Source: a virus
IMG/VR virus record: IMGVR_UViG_3300036829_000045
Span: 1 to 21,849 of that record
Direction: 5' to 3' (one strand)
Length of the DNA stretch: 21,849 nt
Below the pieces are notes generated by a model that was given only the letters and a program-made list of their open reading frames with translations, did no database searches and had not been told where the DNA came from. The translations under genes and the position numbers were made by a program. Below, one piece after another: positions 14,285 through 21,225 of this stretch (the stretch's first letter is position 1; each line of letters opens with the position of its first letter).

Positions 14285-14901
14285 CTACCGCTTGTGCCGG
14301 TGCTTTTTACTCGCCTTGTCCCGCTCGGCCTCGCGGTCCTGCTCCTCAATCATCATGTAAGCCATCCACTCCGTCAGCTCCGAGGATGTGAGCTGAGCGA
14401 GCAGCGCCCGGCGGGACACAATGCCGAGCCGCTCACATAGCGCTAGCTGGAAGCGCCGTTGTGGAGAGGATCGAAGTCTTTTCCCTCCTCCTCCACGTCC
14501 TCCTGCTCCATCCCGGACAGCCGGATGGCCACGTCGAACAGCCGGTCGACCACGGCCGCGCTCTTGGCCCCGAGCGCATCCGCTGAGTCGTCATTGAACA
14601 GCCGCACACCCTCGGGGCTCACCAGCACCTTGACCACGAGCCGAGCCCGCGCGTTGGCCCGGTTGGCCACCAGCCGCCCGTTGCCCCGGTCATTCCACAT
14701 GCTCTGCTCATACGCGTCCCGGTCCGCCGCCATCAGCTCCGAGACGATCACGTTGCCGCCCCACTCGTCCACCGGGACGATCTCTGTCTTGAGATCCTCC
14801 ACCTTGAGGATCTGGTCCGCATTCAGGAACTTGCCGACGTCCTTGCCGACCACGATCGGCTCCGCCGTGGGCTCCGTGGTGTCCGCCTTGGTCTCAGCCA
14901 T
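14285..14901 (-). CDS. Tail assembly chaperone, -1 frameshift product (gpGT type), 205 aa
   Basis: Translation begins at ATG 14901. After residue 141 a -1 slip at GGGAAAA (14479-14485) reads on to the TAG at 14285, adding 64 residues. The added part reads RLRSSPQRRFQLALCERLG..., then ALLAQLTSSELTEWMAYMM, and ends in a charged tail (DKASKKHRHKR). It is stop-free through the overlap and matches the T-domain pattern (RFQLALxERLG, SxELTEWMAY) of such chaperones in siphoviruses. By analogy with lambda gpG/gpGT, both products assist tail tube polymerisation around the tape measure and are not in the mature virion. The shift is inferred from sequence. Confidence 0.85.
14443..14901 (-). CDS. Tail assembly chaperone, unshifted product (gpG type), 152 aa
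   Basis: The start ATG 14901 is taken because the open frame above it runs into the neighbouring gene. It makes MAETKADTTEPTAEPIVVG..., a helical protein with conserved-looking WGGNVIVSELMAADRDAYEQSMW and LFDVAIRLSGM segments. It ends in an acidic run (QEDVEEEGKDFD) followed by the TAG at 14443-14445. The unshifted form is expected to be much more abundant. It lies between the gp10-like gene and the tape measure, the fixed place for this chaperone in siphoviruses. Confidence 0.85.
   Translation of the reverse strand: MAETKADTTEPTAEPIVVGKDVGKFLNADQILKVEDLKTEIVPVDEWGGNVIVSELMAADRDAYEQSMWNDRGNGRLVANRANARARLVVKVLVSPEGVRLFNDDSADALGAKSAAVVDRLFDVAIRLSGMEQEDVEEEGKDFDPLHNGASS
14479..14485 (-). other. 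-1 programmed frameshift slippery site GGGAAAA
   Basis: On the minus strand the heptamer G GGA AAA is in the right phase (X XXY YYZ) of the zero frame, directly before GAC TTC. The lambda chaperone uses GGGAAAG. A small GCGCT/AGCGC stem lies some 25 bases downstream around the zero-frame stop, which may or may not help. Confidence 0.85.
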
Positions 14902-14921
14902 GGGTCTACTCCCTAACTCGA

Positions 14922-15455
14922 TTACAGAACTTGCCGTGAGGTTTCCCTCACCAGCTTGGCCATCTCCACCCGGGACTTTATCCCGAGCGGACGGACGACC
15001 TTGAAAAAGTACGGGTGGGGCTGTTGCTTGACCCACGTCCAGTCCCGGCCATGACCCAGCCCCCGGTTGCCATCCTCAGCCGAGGAGGCGAAGACCGGAT
15101 GACGCCACGGCCGCCCCGCCGTCCCCTCCATGAGCTGGGGGATGGCTTTTTCCTTGTTAGGCATCTTCCGGGGGTCCACCAGCACCCGGACACTGGCGTT
15201 CCGCCCCCCCGACCTGATCCGGAGCCACGTGGCCCGCTGGAGCCGCTTCCGGAGCCCCGAGTGGTATTCGCTGGGAGCTGGGATGGACGCGATGGACGCC
15301 CGTACGGCTGGGACCATCGGGGCCGCCGACTTCCGGAGAGAGCGCCGCATACCCTTGCGTAGCTCCCCGCCCTCGGTGCCCATCCGCCGCAACTCCAGCG
15401 ACACCCGGCGGAGATCCTCCCCGCCGACCAGGCCCCAGCCGCCGCTCCCGCTCAT
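14922..15455 (-). CDS. HK97 gp10-like neck/tail-completion protein, 177 aa
   Basis: ATG 15455 overlaps the major tail stop by one base (TAATG). The protein is basic and helical at the start (SLELRRMGTEGGELRKGMRRSLRKSAAPMVPAVRASI), then strand-rich. It ends with the HPVF ... WVKQQPHPYFFKVVRPLG pattern of HK97 gp10-type proteins, which join the tail tube to the connector. It lies downstream of the tube gene, not upstream as is common. Assignment is by pattern and context, with moderate certainty. Confidence 0.7.
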   Translation of the reverse strand: MSGSGGWGLVGGEDLRRVSLELRRMGTEGGELRKGMRRSLRKSAAPMVPAVRASIASIPAPSEYHSGLRKRLQRATWLRIRSGGRNASVRVLVDPRKMPNKEKAIPQLMEGTAGRPWRHPVFASSAEDGNRGLGHGRDWTWVKQQPHPYFFKVVRPLGIKSRVEMAKLVRETSRQVL

Positions 15456-15949
15456 TACGGGATGGCCACGTTCTCCGCCGGGATGGCGGTCGGGGTGAAA
15501 GTGATGATCAGCGTCGATGGGGAGCCCATCGTGGTGGGCTTGGACACCGAGGAGACCGTGACCGGGAAAATGTCCATGGTCTGGCCGGTCACGTCGCCCT
15601 CGTCCAGCATCACGATGTAACCCGCCTGGCCCCGGATGATCTGCTTACGGATGTCGTTGCTCTGGAGGTCCGCATACATCGTGATCGTGGTGTTGTCCGC
15701 GTGGATCTTCCCCGTGACCTGGGCCGTGAACTTGGTTCCCATGTCCGGCGCGTCGACCGAGTCGGCCGTGACCGTCCAGTCCCCCATGTCCGCGATTTCC
15801 TTGGTGATCCGCAGCGTGGCCGTGCCCCGCAACTCCGCCGTGCCCGGGGAGTTGTAGTTGGCGAACGCACCCGTCCCGGGAGCCCAGTAGGTCTCCCGGA
15901 CACCCTCTGGGATGTAACGGGCTGTTGCTCGGACCGTGGTAACTGCCAT
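15455..15949 (-). CDS. Major tail (tube) protein, 164 aa
   Basis: ATG 15949 has an AGAGGAGAG ribosome binding site. The protein is beta-rich throughout (TATLRITKEIADMGDWTVTADSVDAPDMGTKF, KIHADNTTITMYADLQ, GYIVMLDEGDVTGQTMDIFPVTVSSVSK, TLIITFTP), typical of the tube fold, with a short N-terminal arm (MAVTTVRATARYIPEGVRETYWAPG). It lies between the terminator and chaperone genes, where the tube gene is expected. Many copies stack to form the tail shaft. Confidence 0.85.
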   Translation of the reverse strand: MAVTTVRATARYIPEGVRETYWAPGTGAFANYNSPGTAELRGTATLRITKEIADMGDWTVTADSVDAPDMGTKFTAQVTGKIHADNTTITMYADLQSNDIRKQIIRGQAGYIVMLDEGDVTGQTMDIFPVTVSSVSKPTTMGSPSTLIITFTPTAIPAENVAIP

Positions 15950-15963
15950 GGCTGTTCTCTCCT

Positions 15964-16473
15964 CTAACTCTCTGCGCTGCCGGTAAAGGCATCTACCACG
16001 AGGCCCAACGCCAGCGTGGCCCTTGGGTGACCGTCGATCTGTGTCGACAGCGTCCCGTCCCCGAGCTTGGCCCGGAGGAGCTGAGCTGTCCCGATCTGCA
16101 CTCCCCGGTTGCCGGGAGTCCGGGACTGAGCAACCATGCGGGCTATCTCCCGCATCAGCAAGTACGCCTCGGACACCGCCGTGGCCATCTCGCCGTCATC
16201 AGCCAAGACCTGGACACACAGCCGGACTGTGTAGCCCTCCCGCTCCCGGTCATCCCCCATCCCTTCCGGGGTGATGGCGAACTCCACCGACGTGAAGTCC
16301 TCCGGGTTTCCATCCCAGCCCACCACAATGGCCTTGCGCTGGTCCCCAGCTCCCACTGTGGGAGCCGGCCGGATGACCAGCTCCTCATCCGTGGACAGCG
16401 TGGGCCACGCCCGCAAGCTCTCGTAGAGGCCCTCCAGGACCGCCGGGACAGTCGAGTACAGATCATCAGCCAT
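15964..16473 (-). CDS. Tail terminator protein, 169 aa
   Basis: ATG 16473 lies 3 bases after the connector stop. The first helix (VPAVLEGLYESLRAWP), strands (ELVIRPAPTVGAGDQRKAIVVGW, REGYTVRLCVQVLAD), second long helix (AVSEAYLLMREIARMVAQS) and closing strands (ATLALGLVVDAFT) follow the order of lambda gpU-like tail terminators, which end tube growth. The gene lies directly before the tube gene. Family membership is inferred from fold pattern and position. Confidence 0.75.
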   Translation of the reverse strand: MADDLYSTVPAVLEGLYESLRAWPTLSTDEELVIRPAPTVGAGDQRKAIVVGWDGNPEDFTSVEFAITPEGMGDDREREGYTVRLCVQVLADDGEMATAVSEAYLLMREIARMVAQSRTPGNRGVQIGTAQLLRAKLGDGTLSTQIDGHPRATLALGLVVDAFTGSAES

Positions 16474-16476
16474 GGG

Positions 16477-17049
16477 TCACCCAATCGTGGGCCGAGGAGG
16501 CCCAAGCCACTCATACGCCTTACGGGGGATACCGATCATGATCCTGGGATCGTAATGCTCCTCAGGCCCGATCACCCCAGCGCCGATGTTGCCAGCGCCG
16601 CGCCGTGTCTCCCAACAGTGCTGGAGCACCACGAGGGAGCCTTGCTTGTACTTAGGCGGAGTCGGGACCTGGCCGACCTCATAGATGATCTCCACGAGGC
16701 CGGACGGGACCACGCCGTCCATCACCCGCACCAGCCCCGAGCCGGACTTGCTCGGCCGCCACTTGGTCACGTCATAGACCGTGGTCCCATCCCAGGACTG
16801 GGCCGAGGTTATGGAGATCACCGGGGCTTTCCACAGCCGGAACGCAGGAATCCAGTTCCGGCCCCGGCCCGAGCGTGAGCAGTGGATCTCCAGCTCATCC
16901 GTGATGGTTTTCTGGACGACCTCCTCATGGAGGTAATCCTCCACCGCATCCGTGATGGGCTGGAGCCAGGTCTCAATCACGTCATCAGACCCAGCCCCTT
17001 GGATCTGGAGCTGGGTTTTCACGTCGTCCAGAGTGATGATCGTCGCCAC
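16477..17049 (-). CDS. Head-tail connector (gp6-like), 190 aa
   Basis: The protein starts MATIITLDDVKTQLQIQG, then an acidic helix (ETWLQPITDAVEDYLHEEV), the pattern of gp6/gp15-type connectors (DxxxxLxI...D..I...I..A...ie). Strand-rich segments follow (PVISITSAQSWDGTTVYDV, VVPSGLVEIIYEVG), then a helix with the conserved-type QHCWETRRGA and an end like GIPRKAYEWLGPPRP. It forms a ring below the portal. It is the first clear structural gene after the sugar cassette. Confidence 0.85.
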   Translation of the reverse strand: MATIITLDDVKTQLQIQGAGSDDVIETWLQPITDAVEDYLHEEVVQKTITDELEIHCSRSGRGRNWIPAFRLWKAPVISITSAQSWDGTTVYDVTKWRPSKSGSGLVRVMDGVVPSGLVEIIYEVGQVPTPPKYKQGSLVVLQHCWETRRGAGNIGAGVIGPEEHYDPRIMIGIPRKAYEWLGPPRPTIG

Positions 17050-17085
17050 GGGGCCAATGCTCCCATACCAGCCCGGTCTGGCCTA

Positions 17086-17457
17086 CTACTTGGACCGTCG
17101 TGCCCCGGGAGCGTCATCCGAGGTCAGGCCCACGCTGGCCGCCCCTGAGCCGCTCCCGGGCTTTCCCGCCTCTCCCTTACCCTCGGCCTGGCCCGAGGTC
17201 CCCGAGGGCTCCTGGGCCGCCTGAGAGCCGCGCTGGGCCTTGGGCTTGGAGTCCGCCGGGGGAGCTGGCTCCACGGCCTCGGCCTGGCCGTCCCCGAGCC
17301 GGAACCGGATCGGGAGTAGCTGAAACATCGCGTCCCGCCCGGCCATCACCGGGTGGCCGTCCTCCGCCACGTCCCCCACGTTGAGCATCACATAGTCATC
17401 CGCACCCACACCGATGCTCCCGGGCTGGACAGCCACCCAGAGATCTCCCTTAGCCAT
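17086..17457 (-). CDS. Hypothetical protein with disordered tail, 123 aa
   Basis: ATG 17457 is chosen for GAGG at six bases upstream. The gene overlaps the end of the GT17-type gene by 8 bp. Residues 1-55 are ordered-looking strands (GDLWVAVQPGSIGVGADDYVMLNVGDVA, DAMFQLLPIRFRLG). Residues 56-123 are Gly/Pro/Ala/Glu/Lys-rich and probably disordered. It resembles the small unknown proteins often found between capsid and connector genes in actinophages. Function unknown; it might be a surface or scaffold-related protein. Confidence 0.7.
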   Translation of the reverse strand: MAKGDLWVAVQPGSIGVGADDYVMLNVGDVAEDGHPVMAGRDAMFQLLPIRFRLGDGQAEAVEPAPPADSKPKAQRGSQAAQEPSGTSGQAEGKGEAGKPGSGSGAASVGLTSDDAPGARRSK

Positions 17458-18262
17458 AGCTGGCCTCACTCCTGTGATCGAAACGGAACCACGAGGCCGG
17501 ACAGTCACCCTCCCGGATAGCCACCGGCCATGTCTCGTCTATTGTGGCCCGTTCCATCCGCGTTGTCCGCCTCCGTGGTGGGTAAACGTCCTGGCCATGC
17601 CACGTGTAGCCCTCCTCATACCAGTCCCCATCTAGGTTCCCGGCCAAGATCAGCCCGTTTAGCTCCAGGTGGCAATGCCGCCGGGCTTTCCGCTCGATCT
17701 CCTCCGGGCCGCCCAGCCACGTGAAGTGCCACCCGCCGCGATGGAGGAGAGGCATCAGAGACCGAGGCCCGTTGTTACGCTGCCAGCCGAGATCCTCCAG
17801 CATCGACGCCCTGCCCATCACACAGATCCGGGTCTCCTCGGGCCACACCCAGTCCACCGCGAACATCGACAGCCGCATATTCACGGCCGTCATCTCTAGG
17901 GGCTCCGCCGCCACCATGGCCTGGCTGGGGATCTCGTCCACATCACACAGCCACACAATGTCGTCTCCCCGGACGCTCAGCCGGGATAGCCCCTCCCAGA
18001 CGGCCGCGCGCTGAGCGTTCTCCCGGCCCCACGGGGAGGTCTGCCTGGAGAGGTCCGCCACGATGTGGATCATCCGATCGTGCCACGGCTCAAACTGGCC
18101 CCAGTTGTCCCCGAGCCACAGAGGCTTGGGGTTGCCCTGATGGTCGACCGCCGCCTCCACGATCACATGCTCCAGATCCGGGACGTTCTCCAGCTCCCGG
18201 AGCCGGACCTTGAGCATGTCCAGCTCATCGAACAGCATCACGGTGTCGATGCGCCGCGTCAT
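17450..18262 (-). CDS. Glycosyltransferase family 17-like, 270 aa
   Basis: ATG 18262 overlaps the stop of the 63-aa gene by 4 bp (ATGA). GT17-type motifs appear in order: IDTVMLFDELDMLKVRLREL (residues about 4-23), VIVEAAVDHQGNPKPL, DRMIHIVADL, WGRENAQRAAVWEGL, and DDIVWLCDVDEIPSQ, with DVDEIP carrying the DxD-type metal/nucleotide-sugar residues. The related eukaryotic enzyme MGAT3 adds bisecting GlcNAc to N-glycans. Donor and acceptor here are unknown. It ends a cassette of sugar enzymes just before head-tail genes, so transfer to a virion protein is one idea. Identity from motifs is strong, substrate is open. Confidence 0.85.
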   Translation of the reverse strand: MTRRIDTVMLFDELDMLKVRLRELENVPDLEHVIVEAAVDHQGNPKPLWLGDNWGQFEPWHDRMIHIVADLSRQTSPWGRENAQRAAVWEGLSRLSVRGDDIVWLCDVDEIPSQAMVAAEPLEMTAVNMRLSMFAVDWVWPEETRICVMGRASMLEDLGWQRNNGPRSLMPLLHRGGWHFTWLGGPEEIERKARRHCHLELNGLILAGNLDGDWYEEGYTWHGQDVYPPRRRTTRMERATIDETWPVAIREGDCPASWFRFDHRSEASYG

Positions 18263-18450
18263 CGGTGTGATTCCGGAATCGGGACGCCGGGAGCCGCCTC
18301 GGTGTGGATGGAGTGCCCGAGCCACCACCCACAGACACAGTTACCAGCTCCCGAATGCACGTCCCGGGCATAGACATGAGGCTGGCCATACTGGCCGGGG
18401 AAAGGCCCCACCGAGCCCTCATAACCGGGGACACCGGGGACCGGGCTCAC
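18259..18450 (-). CDS. Small CxCG/His protein of the sugar cassette, 63 aa
   Basis: It starts at GTG 18450, overlapping the C-methyltransferase stop as GTGA, and ends overlapping the GT17-type ATG. Coupling on both sides shows it is a real gene. Residues 4-22 are Pro/Gly-rich (PGVPGYEGSVGPFPGQYGQ), collagen-like in look. Then comes GNCVCGWWLGHSIH (C38, C40, H46, H49), a possible metal site. No family is recognised with certainty. It may be a carrier or acceptor of the sugar made by its neighbours, or a small virion protein. Confidence 0.65.
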   Translation of the reverse strand: MSPVPGVPGYEGSVGPFPGQYGQPHVYARDVHSGAGNCVCGWWLGHSIHTEAAPGVPIPESHR

Positions 18451-19667
18451 AGCCCGACCGCCTCTCCAGTGACCTCCTCAAACCGGGGGAGCGGAAACAG
18501 CATCCGGCCGCCCCCGGCCAGATACGGGGCTTCCCGCTTCACGAACACATCCCGGAAAAACCACGGGCTCACCAGGAGAGCCGCCGGGGGATCAGCCCTC
18601 ATCTCCTCCTCACTGATGATCGGGAGACCAGCCGCCGCCATGATCTTCCCCACCTTGGCTGGCTGGCGCTCCACCGCGTAGGCCGCCAGCTCCCGACTCT
18701 CCGAGTCGATGGCCTGGAGGATCGTCCCACCCCGGGTAGACGCCCCGTACACACCCACGGTCTGGCCCTCCGCCTTGAGCTGGGCCAGAGCGCTCCCCGT
18801 GTTCCCCAGCTCCTCCATGACCTCATCACCCCACAACTCCCACGTCACACCCTGGGAGAGCTGAGCCAGAGCCTCCTGGGCCAGTGCGTTGTGGACCGAG
18901 CCATCCACGCGCCGCGCTCCACGGTGGGACACGATCGTCCGCACACACCCGCCGTTCACGTCCGAGTAGCTCACGTGATTGATCTCCAGGCCGTGGGCCT
19001 CCATCAGCCGCTTGAGCGGAGCCACGGCCCAGTAGGTCACATGCTCGTGGCACACGTTATCCACCGCATTCTGGGTGATCATGTCCAGCGCGTAATTCTG
19101 CTGGATAACCCACACACCCCGCGTGGCCAGCACCGAGCGGACCTCATCCACGAACTGGCCCGGGTCGTCCAGGTCATAGAACATGGACACGCTCGTGATC
19201 ACGTCGAACGCCCCGGCTGTGAAGTAGCCCGCCGCGAAGTAGTCCGAGAGGATGGCGTCCGCGTGAGTCTTGGCCTCGGCCGCGAACTGGGCCAGCGGAT
19301 CGATACCAACCCGGTAGATGTTGGCCGGGACGTTGGACAGCAGCGTCCCGTCGTTGCTGGCGATATCCAGCCACGCCTTGGGCTCGGCCAGCATCTTGGC
19401 CCGGCCCAGCGCGTCCATGGCCACGTTGGCCAGGTCCGCCCGGATGGCCTCATTCACGCCGGACTTGAATCCGTAACGCTCGTGATACAGCTCCGACCTC
19501 GGGGTCGACTCCCCGAGCTGGAGGAGCCCGCACCCAAGGCAGATCACCAGGTCCAGAGGCCACCGCTTCCCCCGGGGTGTGCCGGGCTCCACGAAGTCCG
19601 GGAGGTAGTGGTCCCCGAGGTCCAGCACCGAGGCCAGTTGGCTCCCGCAGCTACGGCAATCCCTCAC
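18447..19667 (-). CDS. Nucleotide-sugar C-methyltransferase, 406 aa
   Basis: ATG 19667 overlaps the SDR stop by 4 bp. Zinc-type Cys pairs lie at C4, C7, C43 and C46 (CRSCG..., CLGCGLL). The SAM-binding motif is WLDIASNDGTLL (D101-G107). The family motif CHEHVTYW follows at 206-213, then the C-terminal domain with VYGASTRGGTILQ and PPAALLVSPWFFRDV.... This three-part order (Methyltransf_13, class I core, Methyltransf_14) is that of sugar C-methyltransferases such as TylC3/TcaB9. They methylate C3 of 4-keto-deoxysugar nucleotides to give branched sugars. The exact sugar here is unknown. Such enzymes usually serve antibiotic or surface-glycan pathways. Confidence 0.9.
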   Translation of the reverse strand: MRDCRSCGSQLASVLDLGDHYLPDFVEPGTPRGKRWPLDLVICLGCGLLQLGESTPRSELYHERYGFKSGVNEAIRADLANVAMDALGRAKMLAEPKAWLDIASNDGTLLSNVPANIYRVGIDPLAQFAAEAKTHADAILSDYFAAGYFTAGAFDVITSVSMFYDLDDPGQFVDEVRSVLATRGVWVIQQNYALDMITQNAVDNVCHEHVTYWAVAPLKRLMEAHGLEINHVSYSDVNGGCVRTIVSHRGARRVDGSVHNALAQEALAQLSQGVTWELWGDEVMEELGNTGSALAQLKAEGQTVGVYGASTRGGTILQAIDSESRELAAYAVERQPAKVGKIMAAAGLPIISEEEMRADPPAALLVSPWFFRDVFVKREAPYLAGGGRMLFPLPRFEEVTGEAVGL

Positions 19668-20542
19668 TTGGTCCTCCAGTAGTCCAAGACCTCGGCCAGC
19701 GCCTCGGTCAGTGTGTGCTGTGGCTCCCAGCCGAGGGCCTGGAGCTTCCGGATGCTGATGGCCGGGAACTTCCCCAGGTCCGCCCGGCCCAGCGTGGGGT
19801 CTTGCTTGGTGGGGATGTTCGGGAGCTTGGACGCCTCCAGGAGGATCTCCAGGACACGCCGCATCGATACCGGCTCCCCGGACCCCACGTTGTAAACCCC
19901 CGGAGGAGCCGTGATCAGCAGCCGGTAAGCCGCCACCACGTCCTTGACGTGGGAGAAGTCCCGCATCGACTCAAGCGGGCCATGGTCGACAGCGTCCAGC
20001 TCCCCGCGCTCCACCGCCACGATCCGCCGCGCGAACGCCGCCTCAGCGTTCACCGCCTGGCGGCCCCACCCAGTGTGGTTAAACGCCCGGGAGGCCACCA
20101 CGTTGAGGCCGAACCGGCGAACGTAGACCATGCCCAGCGTGGTGGCCGCCAGCTTGGAAACCCCATACGGGGTAGTAGGCCGGCATCCCGTTCCCTCAGT
20201 CAGGACCGAGTGGCCCTCATAGCCGTACTCCTCCGAGGTCCCGGCCAGGAGCACCCGGGCGTTACCACCGCACGCCCGGACCGCCTCCAGCACATTGAGC
20301 GCGCCCGTCACGTTGATATCCATGGTGCGCCGTGGGTCCTGGAGACTCTCCCCCGGCCACGCCACCGCCGCCAGATGAAACACCGCGTCGACGTTCTCCA
20401 CCTTGCGCCGCACGCTCGTATAGTCCCGGACCTCGTGGCCCCGCTGGATATCGAACGGGACCACATCGTGGCCATCGGCCCGGAGCGACTCACACAGGTA
20501 CGTCCCCACAAACCCATCCGAGCCAGTGACCAGAACCCTCAC
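19664..20542 (-). CDS. NAD-dependent nucleotide-sugar epimerase/dehydratase (extended SDR), 292 aa
   Basis: The start is GTG 20542, overlapping the upstream stop as GTGA. Starts farther upstream lie in the neighbouring gene. It shows GxxGxxG at residues 7-13 (VTGSDGFVG), the FHLAAVAWPG strand, the catalytic YxxxK at Y126/K130 (PYGVSK), and RAFNHTGWG, closest in look to GDP-mannose dehydratase/GDP-6-deoxy-4-keto-mannose reductase. Such enzymes turn activated hexoses into 4-keto-6-deoxy or deoxy sugars. It could supply the substrate of the C-methyltransferase or reduce its product. Which step it does cannot be told from sequence. Confidence 0.85.
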   Translation of the reverse strand: MRVLVTGSDGFVGTYLCESLRADGHDVVPFDIQRGHEVRDYTSVRRKVENVDAVFHLAAVAWPGESLQDPRRTMDINVTGALNVLEAVRACGGNARVLLAGTSEEYGYEGHSVLTEGTGCRPTTPYGVSKLAATTLGMVYVRRFGLNVVASRAFNHTGWGRQAVNAEAAFARRIVAVERGELDAVDHGPLESMRDFSHVKDVVAAYRLLITAPPGVYNVGSGEPVSMRRVLEILLEASKLPNIPTKQDPTLGRADLGKFPAISIRKLQALGWEPQHTLTEALAEVLDYWRTK

Positions 20543-21225
20543 AGCGTCTCCCTGATCTTCTCGATATCGGCCCGCCGGGCCGAGTCCATAGCCGCCGAGT
20601 AGAACTCCCCCGAGTGCTGGCGCTGGCCCTGGGAGTCCTCCCACGTCTGGTCCTGATGGTCCCCGGTCACGTCCGTGCGTGCGTGCCACACATTGAACGG
20701 GACACGCCACTGGAGGCCGAGGCCGGTCCCGATCTCCTGGAGCCAGGAGTCCACGTGGATATCCGCCGCCACCCGGCCCGTGGCCTTGGTCCACACGCTC
20801 GGCCAGATCGGGAACAGGTTGCAATGATCATGGTTCGGGTCGTTGTGAGCGGGCCACAGCACACCCGGGGGCTGGCACGCCACCACGTCATCCCACCCGG
20901 GGGTGAGCATCGACGCATCGTCGTTCCACACCACCAGCCACCCGGGCTCGGCCGCCGCCGCCGCCAGGTTGTAATACTCGTGGAGGCCCGCATAGCCAAA
21001 CCGCTCCGGGGCCACGATGGCCCGGCACCTAAGCTCGGCCGCCACCTGGACCGTCTCCATATCGTCCGGGTCGGCCACCACCACAGCCTTGATCCGGCTC
21101 TCATCCGTGGCCATCCGGCGGGCCGACCAGATCGAGAATGCCAGGCTCTTGTAACGTCCCCTGCTCGGTGTCAGGAGCGTAATCGGCCAGCCCCCGGTCC
21201 GGAGATCCACCTGGGCCGTGTCCAT
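20539..21225 (-). CDS. GT-A type glycosyltransferase, 228 aa
   Basis: ATG 21225 (TGATG with the upstream stop) has GGAG five bases upstream; a GTG three bases earlier is an alternative start. The N-terminal ITLLTPSRGRYKSLAFSI... strand-turn and IKAVVVADPDD are typical of family-2-like GT-A folds. WNDDASML (D102, D103) gives the DxD-type metal site. The later part has aromatic segments (GVLWPAHNDPNHDHCNLFPIW, VDSWLQEIGTGLGLQWRVPFNVWHARTDVTGDHQDQTW) like phage-encoded sugar transferases. Coupled to GT4 above and SDR below. Donor and acceptor are unknown. Confidence 0.8.
   Translation of the reverse strand: MDTAQVDLRTGGWPITLLTPSRGRYKSLAFSIWSARRMATDESRIKAVVVADPDDMETVQVAAELRCRAIVAPERFGYAGLHEYYNLAAAAAEPGWLVVWNDDASMLTPGWDDVVACQPPGVLWPAHNDPNHDHCNLFPIWPSVWTKATGRVAADIHVDSWLQEIGTGLGLQWRVPFNVWHARTDVTGDHQDQTWEDSQGQRQHSGEFYSAAMDSARRADIEKIRETL

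Noticed and set aside
18210-19682. Long plus-strand open frame (490 codons) opposite the C-methyltransferase
   Set aside because: It is a shadow of GC-rich third positions; rich in Arg/His/Pro, no family pattern, no operon fit, and the opposite strand has clear enzyme motifs.
19577-20602. Plus-strand open frame opposite the SDR gene
   Set aside because: No recognisable motifs, while the minus strand has GxxGxxG and YxxxK.
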